64,000 nucleotides of DNA. It comes from Rhizobium subbaraonis (GTDB lineage Bacteria > Pseudomonadota > Alphaproteobacteria > Rhizobiales > Rhizobiaceae). The DNA lies in the NCBI RefSeq assembly GCF_900220975.1, contig NZ_OBQD01000002.1, positions 368,461-432,460 of the forward strand, in the 5' to 3' direction. The number at the start of each line of letters is the position of its first letter. The stretch's first letter is position 1. The position numbers and the translations under genes are program-made. The notes under the pieces were generated by a model that searched no databases, had not been told where the DNA came from, and saw nothing but the letters and a program-made list of their open reading frames with translations. Shown here piece after piece: positions 25,706 to 35,088 of the stretch.

Positions 25706-27277
25706 CTATACAGAAATGGCGACGCCTTCACCACGCGGATCGTGGGCGCCAACGATCTTTCCTTTCTCCTGAAAGCAGATGATCCCCGCCTGGCCGAAAA
25801 TCGGCGAAAGTGCCGGAAGCGAGAAGACGTCATGCCCGCGTGCAGCGAGTTCCGCGATGGTGTATTCGCCAAGCGACTGCTCGACCTTCAGGCTGTCGTG
25901 ACTGTCGGAGAAGGTGCGCCCAAGCAGAAAGCGAGGCTGGGCCAGAGCCTGGGCGGGCGTCATGCCGTAGTCGAGCAGGCCCGTGAGCAGCAGCGACAAT
26001 GTCTGCGGCTGGCCATCGGCCCCCTGAGTTCCGTAGAGCAGGTGGGGCGATCCGTCCTTGAACGCAATGCCGGGGTTAAGGGTGTAGAACGGCCGCTTCC
26101 CCGACCGGATGGCGTTCGGATGGCCGGGCGCGACCGAAAACGCGGCACCACGGTTCTGCCAGATGATCCCGGTATCGCCGACGACCACGCCGCTGCCCCA
26201 GTCGAAATAGGTGCTCTGAAGCACGCTTGCGCAGCGTCCCTGCTCGTCGGTTGCTGCAAAGAAGACCGTGTCGCCATGCCGGTAAGGATGCGGCCAGGCG
26301 AGCGCCCGCTCGCGGTCGATGGCCTGGGCCTTTTCCTCAAGCCGCATCGGGTCGAGAAAGCCGTGGGCGTTGCCGCCGGCGAAATCCGGGTCGGAGATGT
26401 GTTCGCGATCGAGGAATGCCTGTTTCACGGCTTCTACCAGCAGATGGTATCTCGCTGCGCTTAACGGCGGTAGTGCCGCCAAATCCAGCCGGGACAGAAT
26501 GCCAAGGATCATAAGTGTCGAGATCCCCTGGGTCGGGGGCGGGGGCGCGAGCAGCGTTACGCCGCGATAGTCCTGCGACACGGGTTCGGCATCGCGCGTG
26601 CGGGTCAGCCGCAGGTCGGCAGCTGTGAGCGGCGACCCCACCGAGGCCATTGCACCGCCGAGGCGTCTCGCCAGCTCTCCCTCGTAGAAGGACCGGTGGC
26701 CATGCTCGGCGATATGGCGAAGCGTTTGCGCAAGCGAGCTCTGCGTAAAGATGCCCTTGCTTGCGGGATAATCAAATGCGGATGCGAATCCCGGCCAGCC
26801 GGCTATCTCGGCGCGTCTGAATTCGAGCCAGAAATCCTGCGAGCGGCTCGGCCGGTATCCATTTTCCGCCAAAGCGATAGCGGGAGCGAGAAGATCAGAG
26901 AACAGCTCGCGCCCCTGCCAATGCTGCTGCCCGAAAGCCAAAGCATGCCCCCAACTGTCCACCGCGCAGGCGGTGGTGAGCATGGAAGAGGGGCCGCGCA
27001 GCGGGATAGCCGTCTCGAAATCGGGAAGGACCTCCGCGGCCTGTCCTATCCCGAGGAAGGACCGGCGGAGGCCTTCTCTATCGGCGACGAGCCACACAGC
27101 ATCGCCGCCCAGACCGCAAAAATGTGGCATGACCACCGCGAGTGTCGCGGCGACCGCGACGGCAGCCTCAATAGCGTTGCCGCCGCGCCTGAGCACCGCT
27201 GCGCCGGCTTCGCTCGCCAAGGGGTGTGGACTGGTGACCATTCCCGGGAGGGCAGGTTGCGGCACATGTGGCGACAT
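25706..27277 (-). CDS. Gamma-glutamyltransferase-family Ntn-hydrolase, closer to oxamate amidohydrolase type
   Basis: 523 residues beginning MSPHVPQPALPGMVTSPHPLAS, with GGNAIEAAVAVAATLAVVMPH, the hallmark N-terminus of the family. The likely self-cleaving catalytic threonine is T337 in RHGDTVFF; in classic GGT it lies in TTH, while GDTVxF is typical of the HpxW/oxamate-hydrolase branch. No Sec signal peptide is visible, so the enzyme is cytoplasmic. Downstream of the NMT1-type ABC genes on the same strand, it starts 62 bp after the binding-protein gene, so it could act on the imported amide or N-acyl compound. Confidence 0.8.
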   Translation of the reverse strand: MSPHVPQPALPGMVTSPHPLASEAGAAVLRRGGNAIEAAVAVAATLAVVMPHFCGLGGDAVWLVADREGLRRSFLGIGQAAEVLPDFETAIPLRGPSSMLTTACAVDSWGHALAFGQQHWQGRELFSDLLAPAIALAENGYRPSRSQDFWLEFRRAEIAGWPGFASAFDYPASKGIFTQSSLAQTLRHIAEHGHRSFYEGELARRLGGAMASVGSPLTAADLRLTRTRDAEPVSQDYRGVTLLAPPPPTQGISTLMILGILSRLDLAALPPLSAARYHLLVEAVKQAFLDREHISDPDFAGGNAHGFLDPMRLEEKAQAIDRERALAWPHPYRHGDTVFFAATDEQGRCASVLQSTYFDWGSGVVVGDTGIIWQNRGAAFSVAPGHPNAIRSGKRPFYTLNPGIAFKDGSPHLLYGTQGADGQPQTLSLLLTGLLDYGMTPAQALAQPRFLLGRTFSDSHDSLKVEQSLGEYTIAELAARGHDVFSLPALSPIFGQAGIICFQEKGKIVGAHDPRGEGVAISV

Positions 27278-27338
27278 GACATTTCTCTCTTCAAAGTCCG
27301 GCCGGAAATATCCGGCCAGGGTTGCGCATCTCCGCCGA

Positions 27339-28361
27339 TCAGTCGATCTTGTAGTCGAGCTTGCGCTCGGCCAGCGGCGGCAGGAACTGACGCGTGAAGA
27401 TCTGCTCCACCTTCGGCTTGGACGGAAGCTGATAGCCTTCGGCGACGATATCGATCGAGCGGGCGAGGCGGGCGTCATCGACATCGCCGAGGCCGAGCTT
27501 GTCGGTTTCCGGCGAGACGATCAGGTTCTCGTAGGAGAATTTCATGCGCGCCAGCTCGAGCTCTTCCTTGGCGAGATTGTCATAGGCCATGACGGCGTCG
27601 ATCCCGGCCTTGGAATTGCCGGCGATTTCCTTGGCGGCCTTGTTGACGGCGCGTACCAGTCCTTCGACGGCCTTCGGGTTTTCCTTGACGAGCTTCTGCG
27701 ACACCATCATGCCGTTGGCATAGAGATCCAGACCGTAATCGCCGAAGGAAAGCCAGTTGTAGTCCTTGGCCGGATCCTGGCGGTTGTTGATGAGGTTGAA
27801 CCAGCTGGTGATGTTGAAGACAAGTGCGCCGTCGATATCGCCCTTGATCAGCATCGGTTCCTGCAGGTTCGGTCCCATGTTCTCGATCGCGACCTTGGTC
27901 ATGTCGACCTTGTTGATCGCGCCGAGCACGGTGACGAGGCGGGTGGTGGGCGTGCCCTGCGCGCCGCCGAGCTTCTTGCCTTCCAGATCGGCCGGCTTGG
28001 TGATGTTGGTTTCCTTCTTGCTGACGATGGCGAAGGGCGGCTTGCTCCACAGCTGGTAGACCATGACCGGCACTTCGTCCGGGCGGGTGGCGGCATTCTG
28101 GATGATGGCGTTGATGTCGCCGAAGCCTGCATCGTAGACGCCCGACATGATGCGGGTGACGGTGGCGGCCGAGCCTTCGCCCTGGTCGATCGTGACGTTG
28201 AGGCCTTCTTCCTTGAAATAGCCCTTCTGCATGGCGAGCAGGAAGGGGGCATCCGAGCCTTGCGTCTTCCAGCCGAGGGTGAACTTGATATCCGTATCAG
28301 CCAGGGCGGTGCCGCCCAGGCAAAGGCTAACGGTGAGCGTCGTTAGTAGTTTCTTCAGCAT
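27339..28361 (-). CDS. NMT1/ThiY-like ABC solute-binding protein
   Basis: 340 residues with a signal peptide (about 1-21, ending TALA), then DIKFTLGWKTQGSDAPFLLAMQKGYFKEEGLNVTI, the hallmark of the nitrate/sulfonate/thiamine-precursor-type (SsuA, ThiY) binding proteins. The cleft residues (GWKTQGSDAPF) resemble ThiY-like rather than sulfonate proteins (inference). It is the third gene in the order ATPase - permease - binding protein - GGT-like enzyme. A nitrogen heterocycle or related ring compound is a reasonable ligand given the deaminase-like gene nearby. Confidence 0.85.
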   Translation of the reverse strand: MLKKLLTTLTVSLCLGGTALADTDIKFTLGWKTQGSDAPFLLAMQKGYFKEEGLNVTIDQGEGSAATVTRIMSGVYDAGFGDINAIIQNAATRPDEVPVMVYQLWSKPPFAIVSKKETNITKPADLEGKKLGGAQGTPTTRLVTVLGAINKVDMTKVAIENMGPNLQEPMLIKGDIDGALVFNITSWFNLINNRQDPAKDYNWLSFGDYGLDLYANGMMVSQKLVKENPKAVEGLVRAVNKAAKEIAGNSKAGIDAVMAYDNLAKEELELARMKFSYENLIVSPETDKLGLGDVDDARLARSIDIVAEGYQLPSKPKVEQIFTRQFLPPLAERKLDYKID

Positions 28362-28391
28362 GTCTGGCTCCGTTCGGTTTGGCGTTGATTG

Positions 28392-29165
28392 TCAGGCGGC
28401 AGTGAAATCCTGGCGGCGGGTGGCCCAGCCGGTGACGCGCGTCTCGATCAGCGAGAAGGCGACGTAGAGAAGCACGCCCAAAAGGGCGAGGATGAAGAGA
28501 CCGGCAAAGACCAGCGGCACATCGAAATTGGACGAAGCCGACATCATGACGTTGCCGATGCCGCGGTTCGAGGCGACCGTTTCCGACAGCACCGAGCCGA
28601 CGAAGGCGAAGGTGACGGCGATCTTCAGCGAAGCGAAGAAGAAGGGCATGGTGCGCGGGAGACCGACATTCCAGAGAATGTCGAGCTTGCTGGCGCCGAG
28701 CGATTTCAGCACGTCCTCGAGTTCCGGCTCCGTGGTCGCGAGCCCGGTCGCGATATTGACGACGATCGGGAAGAAGCACATGGCGAGCGCGGTCAGGATC
28801 GCTGGCACCGAGCCGGAGCCGAACCAGAGAACGAAGATCGGCACGACCGCCACCTTGGGAATGGACGAAAAGCCGATCAGCAGCGGATAGGCCGTATCAT
28901 AGGCCGTGCGCGACACGCCGATCGCCGCGCCGATGACGACGCCGACGGCAACGCCGAGTACAAAGCCTACCATCGTCGTCCAGAGAGTCTGGATGATATG
29001 CGGCACGAGGACGGGGAAACGGTCGACCAGCGTGTCGAAGACCTGGCTGGGGCGCGGCAGGACAAGATCGGAGGCCTGCAGCGCGAGGCAGAGGATTTCC
29101 CACAGGCCGAAGAAGGCGACAATGAGGGCTGCGGCCCAGAGGCGGCGGCGCAATTCGTAGCTCAT
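28392..29165 (-). CDS. ABC permease (SsuC/TauC-like)
   Basis: 257 residues, about six helices, one per half of a homodimeric channel. The ATPase-contact loop ELEDVLKSLGASKLDILWNVGLPRTMPF (about 165-192) carries the family EAA-like motif with GAS and LP. It lies 3 bp after the ATPase gene and 30 bp before the binding-protein gene. Confidence 0.88.
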   Translation of the reverse strand: MSYELRRRLWAAALIVAFFGLWEILCLALQASDLVLPRPSQVFDTLVDRFPVLVPHIIQTLWTTMVGFVLGVAVGVVIGAAIGVSRTAYDTAYPLLIGFSSIPKVAVVPIFVLWFGSGSVPAILTALAMCFFPIVVNIATGLATTEPELEDVLKSLGASKLDILWNVGLPRTMPFFFASLKIAVTFAFVGSVLSETVASNRGIGNVMMSASSNFDVPLVFAGLFILALLGVLLYVAFSLIETRVTGWATRRQDFTAA

Positions 29166-29168
29166 GGG

Positions 29169-30014
29169 TCAGGCTCCCTGGATCGCGGTATCGGACCGGG
29201 CATCGATGATCAGTTCGCGCAGGCGCTGGTTCAGCGTGACGAAATCGTGCTCGAAGGTCATCTCGACGGTGCGGGGACGGGGAAAATCGACGGCGCTATC
29301 ATCGATGATGCGGCCCGGCCGCGCACTCATGACGCAGATGCGGGAGGCAAGGAAACCGGCCTCCTTCAGATCATGGGTGATCAGAAGAACCGTCGGCCTG
29401 CGCTTCATCCAGAGCGACTGCATCGTCCCCCAGAGTTCCTCGCGGGTGAACTGGTCGAGCGCACCAAAAGGCTCGTCAAGCAGAAGCAGGCTCGGTTCGT
29501 GCGCGAGCGCACGGCAGAGATTGGCGCGCTGCAGCATGCCGCCGGAAAGCTGCCACGGGTAATGGTTGGCGAACTTGTCGAGCCCGACATCGGCAAGCAG
29601 CGCACGCACACGGTCGCGGAACGCACCATTCTTCTTGGCGCGGTACTCAGAGCGGAAAGGTTTTACGATCCTGAGCGGCAGCATGACGTTGCGCTCGATC
29701 GTCAGCCAGGGAAGCATGGTCGGGTTCTGGAAGGCCATGCCGATGCGCAGCGCCTTGGCGCTGACCTCCCGCCCTCCGACGATCACCGCGCCTTTGGTCG
29801 GCTGCAGCAGGCCGGCAGCCAGCCGCATGATCGTCGACTTGCCGCAGCCCGAAGGGCCCACGAGCGCGACGAATTCTCCATTGGCGATTCGAAGGCTGGT
29901 CTCCTGCAGCGCGACGACAGCCTTGTCCTGCCGGCCGAATGACACGGCGGCCTGTGACAGCTCCACGGCGGGCGGGGAAGGGGCGGAAGTCGTCTGGCGA
30001 AGGTCGGTCTGCAT
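29169..30014 (-). CDS. ABC ATPase (SsuB/TauB-like)
   Basis: 281 residues from the ATG at 30014 (MQTDLRQTTS). Walker A GPSGCGKS, Q-loop MAFQNPTMLPW, signature LSGGMLQRA, Walker B LLLLDEPFGALD and H-loop ITHDLKEA are all present. An upstream in-frame ATG at 30143 would lie inside the operator-rich promoter interval and is rejected. First gene of the operon that ends with the GGT-like enzyme; divergent from the GntR regulator. Confidence 0.9.
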   Translation of the reverse strand: MQTDLRQTTSAPSPPAVELSQAAVSFGRQDKAVVALQETSLRIANGEFVALVGPSGCGKSTIMRLAAGLLQPTKGAVIVGGREVSAKALRIGMAFQNPTMLPWLTIERNVMLPLRIVKPFRSEYRAKKNGAFRDRVRALLADVGLDKFANHYPWQLSGGMLQRANLCRALAHEPSLLLLDEPFGALDQFTREELWGTMQSLWMKRRPTVLLITHDLKEAGFLASRICVMSARPGRIIDDSAVDFPRPRTVEMTFEHDFVTLNQRLRELIIDARSDTAIQGA

Positions 30015-30043
30015 CAAGTCACCATGATAAGAGGTCTCACAAA

Positions 30044-30200
30044 GTGCATGCAATAGGCATGCCATGTTCTGTACTATGCAAACATATGTCGATATCTGCC
30101 GGAGAATCACGAGATTAAAAGTGAATGCATTTATTGCATGCATTTGTTTTGAGCATATTTCGGCCGAATTGCACTCAAATGCAGCAATCGGGCGAGTTGA
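30044..30200. promoter_or_regulatory. Divergent promoter interval with repeated TGCAT motifs (candidate GntR operators)
   Basis: The interval between the ABC operon and the GntR gene is AT-rich and holds several related words: GTGCATGCAAT (30044-30054), ATGCA-TTTAT-TGCAT dyad followed by GCAT (30125-30143), and TTGCACTCAAATGCA near 30168. A similar word, AAAGTGCATACA, lies upstream of both the NTF2-like and the deaminase-like genes (about 31414-31425). The repeats may be sites of the FCD-type GntR regulator. Confidence 0.55.
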
Positions 30201-30248
30201 ATTTTATCCGCGCGTCGCTTATCGAGATGACAGACGAAAGGTGCGGTT

Positions 30249-30953
30249 ATGGCAGGAGAGAAGCGTTCGGCGAGAAGTGAGGGCGATCGTGTCGCCGGGA
30301 TCTGCACGGCACTGCGCCGCGCCATCATCGAACGCGCACTTCTGCCCGGCGACCGCCTGCCGGAGGATTCGCTCGGCGAGCGTTTCGGCGTCAGCCGCAC
30401 CATCGCCCGCCATGCGCTGGGCCAACTGGCCGCCGAGGGGCTTGTCGATCTCAGGCGCAACCGCATCGCAGTGGTCGCCACACCGTCATTCGAGGATGCG
30501 CGCGATATTTTCGACATCCGCCTGGATCTCGAAAGGCAGGTCGTGCGCCGGCTGGCCGGAAAGCTGACCGATGCGCAGGCCAGGCAGTTAAAAGCGGTCG
30601 TCGATGCCGAACATGGCGCGCGGCACGGGCCTGAAGGCGCCTCTATCCGACTTGCGACCGAATTCCACGTCCTTCTTGCCGAGATGACCGGCAAGCCGAT
30701 CCTGATCCGTTATGTGACCGAGATTTGCTATCGCGCCGGCCTGTCGCTGGCCGCTTTCGGCCGCCCCCATTCATCGGACTGCGCCGTCAGCGAACATCTG
30801 GATTTGATCGAGGCCATCCGCACCGGCCCGGCCGAGAAGGCGGAGGCGATGATGGTGGAACATCTGGAGGCCGTCGCCTCCCGCGCCCTCCTGCAAAGCT
30901 CGGGCGCCAAGCCGCGCGACCTCATGGATATCCTGGCACCCTATGCGGAGTGA
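30249..30953 (+). CDS. GntR-family regulator, FCD type
   Basis: 234 residues with an N-terminal winged helix (ICTALRRAIIERALLPGDRLPEDSLGERFGVSRTIARHALGQLAAEGLVDLRRNRI) and the FCD helical domain: DIRLDLERQVVRR, EFHVLLAEMTGKP and SEHLDLIEAI give the Asp and His ligands (EFH, SEH) of its usual metal site. It most likely controls the divergent ABC/GGT-like operon and the deaminase-like gene downstream, which share a TGCAT-type motif. Effector unknown. Confidence 0.9.
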   Translation: MAGEKRSARSEGDRVAGICTALRRAIIERALLPGDRLPEDSLGERFGVSRTIARHALGQLAAEGLVDLRRNRIAVVATPSFEDARDIFDIRLDLERQVVRRLAGKLTDAQARQLKAVVDAEHGARHGPEGASIRLATEFHVLLAEMTGKPILIRYVTEICYRAGLSLAAFGRPHSSDCAVSEHLDLIEAIRTGPAEKAEAMMVEHLEAVASRALLQSSGAKPRDLMDILAPYAE

Positions 30954-30980
30954 GGGGCCCAAGGGCCCTTCGCTTCCGTT

Positions 30981-31379
30981 TTATCGCGCCACGGACGGAT
31001 CGAGTATCCACTCGGCGCTGTCGTTCCACACGTCCGTATCGAGGATCAGTCCGTCGCGCACCGTGAAGCGGTCGATATAGCGATTGTTGTCGAAGGGCGT
31101 ACCATCCGGCCATTCGCCATAGAGATAGCCGAGACTGTAGACGATCGTCTCCGTCTTCCCCGGGACGACGTCATAGCGCTCGATCCGCTTCTTCACCCAC
31201 TTGTAGCGGGCTGCATTGAAGCTGGTCGGACCGCTCGGCTTGTCGAAGACGCGATTGCCGGTGAAGCGGCAGATGAAGCTCGGCGCAACATAGGTTGCGG
31301 CGCGGACCGGATCGGGCGTCATCGAGGCGTCGAGATATTCCTTCACCGCCTGCAGATCGCGCTGCGTGGTCTCATCCAT
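30981..31379 (-). CDS. NTF2/SnoaL-like small protein
   Basis: 132 residues from the ATG at 31379. The pattern LQAVKEYLDASMTPDPVRAATYVAPSFICRFTGNR followed by strands ending YIDRFTVRDGLILDTDVWNDSAEWIL matches the cone-shaped NTF2/SnoaL fold used by many small hydrolases, isomerases and dehydratases. No catalytic residue can be assigned. It is divergent from the deaminase-like gene (82 bp apart) and convergent with the GntR gene, so it probably belongs to the same regulon. Confidence 0.65.
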   Translation of the reverse strand: MDETTQRDLQAVKEYLDASMTPDPVRAATYVAPSFICRFTGNRVFDKPSGPTSFNAARYKWVKKRIERYDVVPGKTETIVYSLGYLYGEWPDGTPFDNNRYIDRFTVRDGLILDTDVWNDSAEWILDPSVAR

Positions 31380-31460
31380 GGAAATCCCCAATTCTGTTGC
31401 GAATATTACCCTAAAAGTGCATACATCTATTGTTACGCAAATCATGCATCGAGTTGCAAT

Positions 31461-32699
31461 ATGTCATCTTCAGATTCCTTCGATCTCGTCTTCCGCGACG
31501 CCCGTATCCGGGGCCACGCCTCACTGCAGGACATCGGCGTAAACGACGGGCGGATCTCGGCGATCGGGAAGATAGCGGCGGGCGCGGGCCGGCGCGATGA
31601 GGCGATCGGGGGCCGTTTGGTCCTGCCCGGTTTCGTCGATACCCATGTGCATCTCGACAAATCCTGCCTGCTCTGCCGCTGCGGCAATACCGGGGGAGGG
31701 CTGAAGGGCGCGATCGCCGCCGTCTCCCGTATGAAGGCGGACTATACGGTGGACGATGTCTACGCCCGTGGCGCCCGCACGCTGGAGATGGCGATCGCAA
31801 AGGGCACCATGCACATGCGCACGCATGTCGAGGTGGACCCGAGGGTCGGGCTGCGCAGCTTCGAGGCGATGAAGCGGTTGAAGCGGGACTATGCCTTTGC
31901 TCTCGACCTGTCGATCTGCGTGTTCCCGCAGGAAGGCCTCATCAATGATGCCGGGACGGAGGAACTCTTGGAGCAGGCGCTGGCGCAAGGGGCGGACCTT
32001 CTCGGCGGCTGCCCTTACACGGACAGCGATCCACAGCTGCACATGAAGAAACTGTTCGCGATGGCTGTGGCGCATGATGTGGATCTCGACTTCCACCTCG
32101 ATTTCGACCTCGACCCGAGCTGGTCCCATCTCAGCGACATCTGCAATCTCACTGAATGGGCCGGGTGGCAGAACCGCGTGACGGTGGGTCACGCCACGAA
32201 ACTGGCCGCCATGGATGGTGAAACTCTGACGAGACAAATCGCTCGCCTCGCAGAGGCTGGCGTGGCGGTCACGGCACTTCCATCCACCGATCTCTATCTT
32301 AACGGACGCGAAGCGGCGTTTCGCGCCCCGCGAGGCATCGCCCCGATCCATCTGCTGGCGGAAAGAGGCGTCACGGTCTCGGTTGCCAGCAACAACATCC
32401 TCAATCCGTTCACGCCCTATGGCGACGGTTCGCTTCTTCGCATGGCGAACCTCTACGCCAACGTATCGCACATTGGGCCTGAAGGCTTTCCTGCTTGCTT
32501 CGACATGATCACCGAAAGCGCCGCCCGCCTGATGAGACTTGAAGGCTACGGCATTGCCCCAGGCGCATCGGCCGATCTGGTCGTCATGGACGGCGTTGAT
32601 GAAGCAGAAGTGTTCGGTGGACTGGCCGAGCCGATTGTCGGCTGGAAGCGCGGGCGCAAGAGTTTTGTCAGGCCGGCTGCGACCTTGTTCCGGCCTTGA
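31461..32699 (+). CDS. Cytosine-deaminase-like amidohydrolase with altered active site
   Basis: 412 residues, clearly of the CodA/AtzC branch: HxH metal pair H62/H64 in DTHVHLDKS, THVEVD, FPQEGL, H212 in DFHLDFD, and H244 in VGHATKL. Compared with E. coli CodA, the catalytic Glu (E217, in HCDE) is replaced by F215, and both Asp of the metal/catalysis motif (GHDDV) by N311-N312 (ASNNI). Numbering agrees within two residues, so the alignment is firm. The protein may hydrolyse or bind a different cyclic amide or be a non-classical enzyme. The gene is flanked by GntR-type sites and probably acts on the compound brought in by the ABC system. Confidence 0.82.
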   Translation: MSSSDSFDLVFRDARIRGHASLQDIGVNDGRISAIGKIAAGAGRRDEAIGGRLVLPGFVDTHVHLDKSCLLCRCGNTGGGLKGAIAAVSRMKADYTVDDVYARGARTLEMAIAKGTMHMRTHVEVDPRVGLRSFEAMKRLKRDYAFALDLSICVFPQEGLINDAGTEELLEQALAQGADLLGGCPYTDSDPQLHMKKLFAMAVAHDVDLDFHLDFDLDPSWSHLSDICNLTEWAGWQNRVTVGHATKLAAMDGETLTRQIARLAEAGVAVTALPSTDLYLNGREAAFRAPRGIAPIHLLAERGVTVSVASNNILNPFTPYGDGSLLRMANLYANVSHIGPEGFPACFDMITESAARLMRLEGYGIAPGASADLVVMDGVDEAEVFGGLAEPIVGWKRGRKSFVRPAATLFRP

Positions 32700-33005
32700 C
32701 TGTTCGTATGTGGTGGCGACTGACGACAGAGTAGCGGTCATCTTCGCCGATGTTAATGTGCAGCGGGCATTTGACGCGCTCGGCAGCCGCCGGCGCGCCA
32801 TTCTCGCAACGGTGCGCGCATCCGCACCTTGCCCGCCAGAGCGCTTCGCCTTCGACCGGCCCGCGCCCTGCATTGCCCCGCAGAACTGTTTCAAACCTGC
32901 GACAGGATGGGCGGCCCGCATGAACTGCCCGGCTGTTCGGGCGACGGAAACGCAAGCAGACTTCCCACATCCGCTGCAGGCGGGACATGATCAAGGGAGG
33001 ATCAC
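32700..33005. other. Intergenic stretch, no gene seen
   Basis: About 300 bp before the aldehyde dehydrogenase gene. Short open frames on both strands lack homology and ribosome-binding sites. I looked for a -24/-12 promoter, expected because an AcoR-type gene follows, and found only weak candidates (a GGCCCGCGCCCTGC stretch near 32860). A ribosome-binding site AAGGGAGGA precedes the next gene. Confidence 0.5.
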
Positions 33006-34514
<1,509 letters not shown>

Positions 34515-34554
34515 TCCTCCCGGGCAGGCGCCGATCCGCCGGCGCGCCCGCCTT

Positions 34555-34594
34555 CCCCGGAGGCAGCCCTTGGCCTCCGGGGTCCTTCTTTTTT
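34555..34594 (+). terminator. Hairpin with T-run between aldehyde dehydrogenase and DUF779 genes
   Basis: CCCCGGAGGC, 8-base loop, GCCTCCGGGG then TCCTTCTTTTTT. The T-run runs into the ribosome-binding site of the DUF779 gene, so it may end most aldehyde dehydrogenase transcripts or act as a leaky attenuator. Confidence 0.75.
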
Positions 34595-34604
34595 GGAGAT
34601 CGAC

Positions 34605-34985
34605 ATGGAACCGCTTGAGAGCGGCGAGCCGCGCGTGCTCGCGACAGAGGAGGCGCTCGCCTTCATCGCGGAGATACGCAAGGACCACCCGGACGTCCTG
34701 TTTCATCAGTCGGGCGGCTGCTGCGACGGATCCTCGCCCATGTGCTACCCGGCGAACGAATACCTGATCGGCGCCGGCGACGTGAAGCTCGGCGAGATCG
34801 GCGGCGTCCCGGTCTACATCAGCGCTAGCCAGTTCGAGACTTGGAAGCACACGCAGCTGATCATCGACGTCGTGCCCGGCCGTGGCGGCATGTTCTCCCT
34901 CGACAACGGCCGCGAGCGCCGCTTCCTGACCCGGTCGCGCCTGTTCGCAGGCGGCGAGGTCTGCGCCATTCCGTCCCGGCAGTAA
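34605..34985 (+). CDS. DUF779 family protein
   Basis: 126 residues. The conserved core SGGCCDGSSPMC with two adjacent Cys, then VYISASQFETWKHTQLIIDVVPGRGGMFSLD, marks DUF779, a family nearly always encoded next to AcoR-type aldehyde dehydrogenases. Function unknown; the Cys cluster suggests metal binding or redox protection. The ATG at 34605 is preferred to the TTG at 34593 because GGAG lies 7-8 bases ahead. Confidence 0.88.
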   Translation: MEPLESGEPRVLATEEALAFIAEIRKDHPDVLFHQSGGCCDGSSPMCYPANEYLIGAGDVKLGEIGGVPVYISASQFETWKHTQLIIDVVPGRGGMFSLDNGRERRFLTRSRLFAGGEVCAIPSRQ

Positions 34986-35088
34986 TCGGTCGGAACGGGG
35001 CAACGCTTTACATCGCCCCTTGATCGGTTAACTATTCGCGCCGGAGGAACGGAGGAGGGGACGCGCGCCAGCGCGGCCTTGAAGCTAC

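Noticed and set aside
32850..32875. Sigma-54 promoter before the aldehyde dehydrogenase gene
   Set aside because: The GG-N10-GC spacing occurs, but flanking bases do not fit the consensus; chance in GC-rich DNA.
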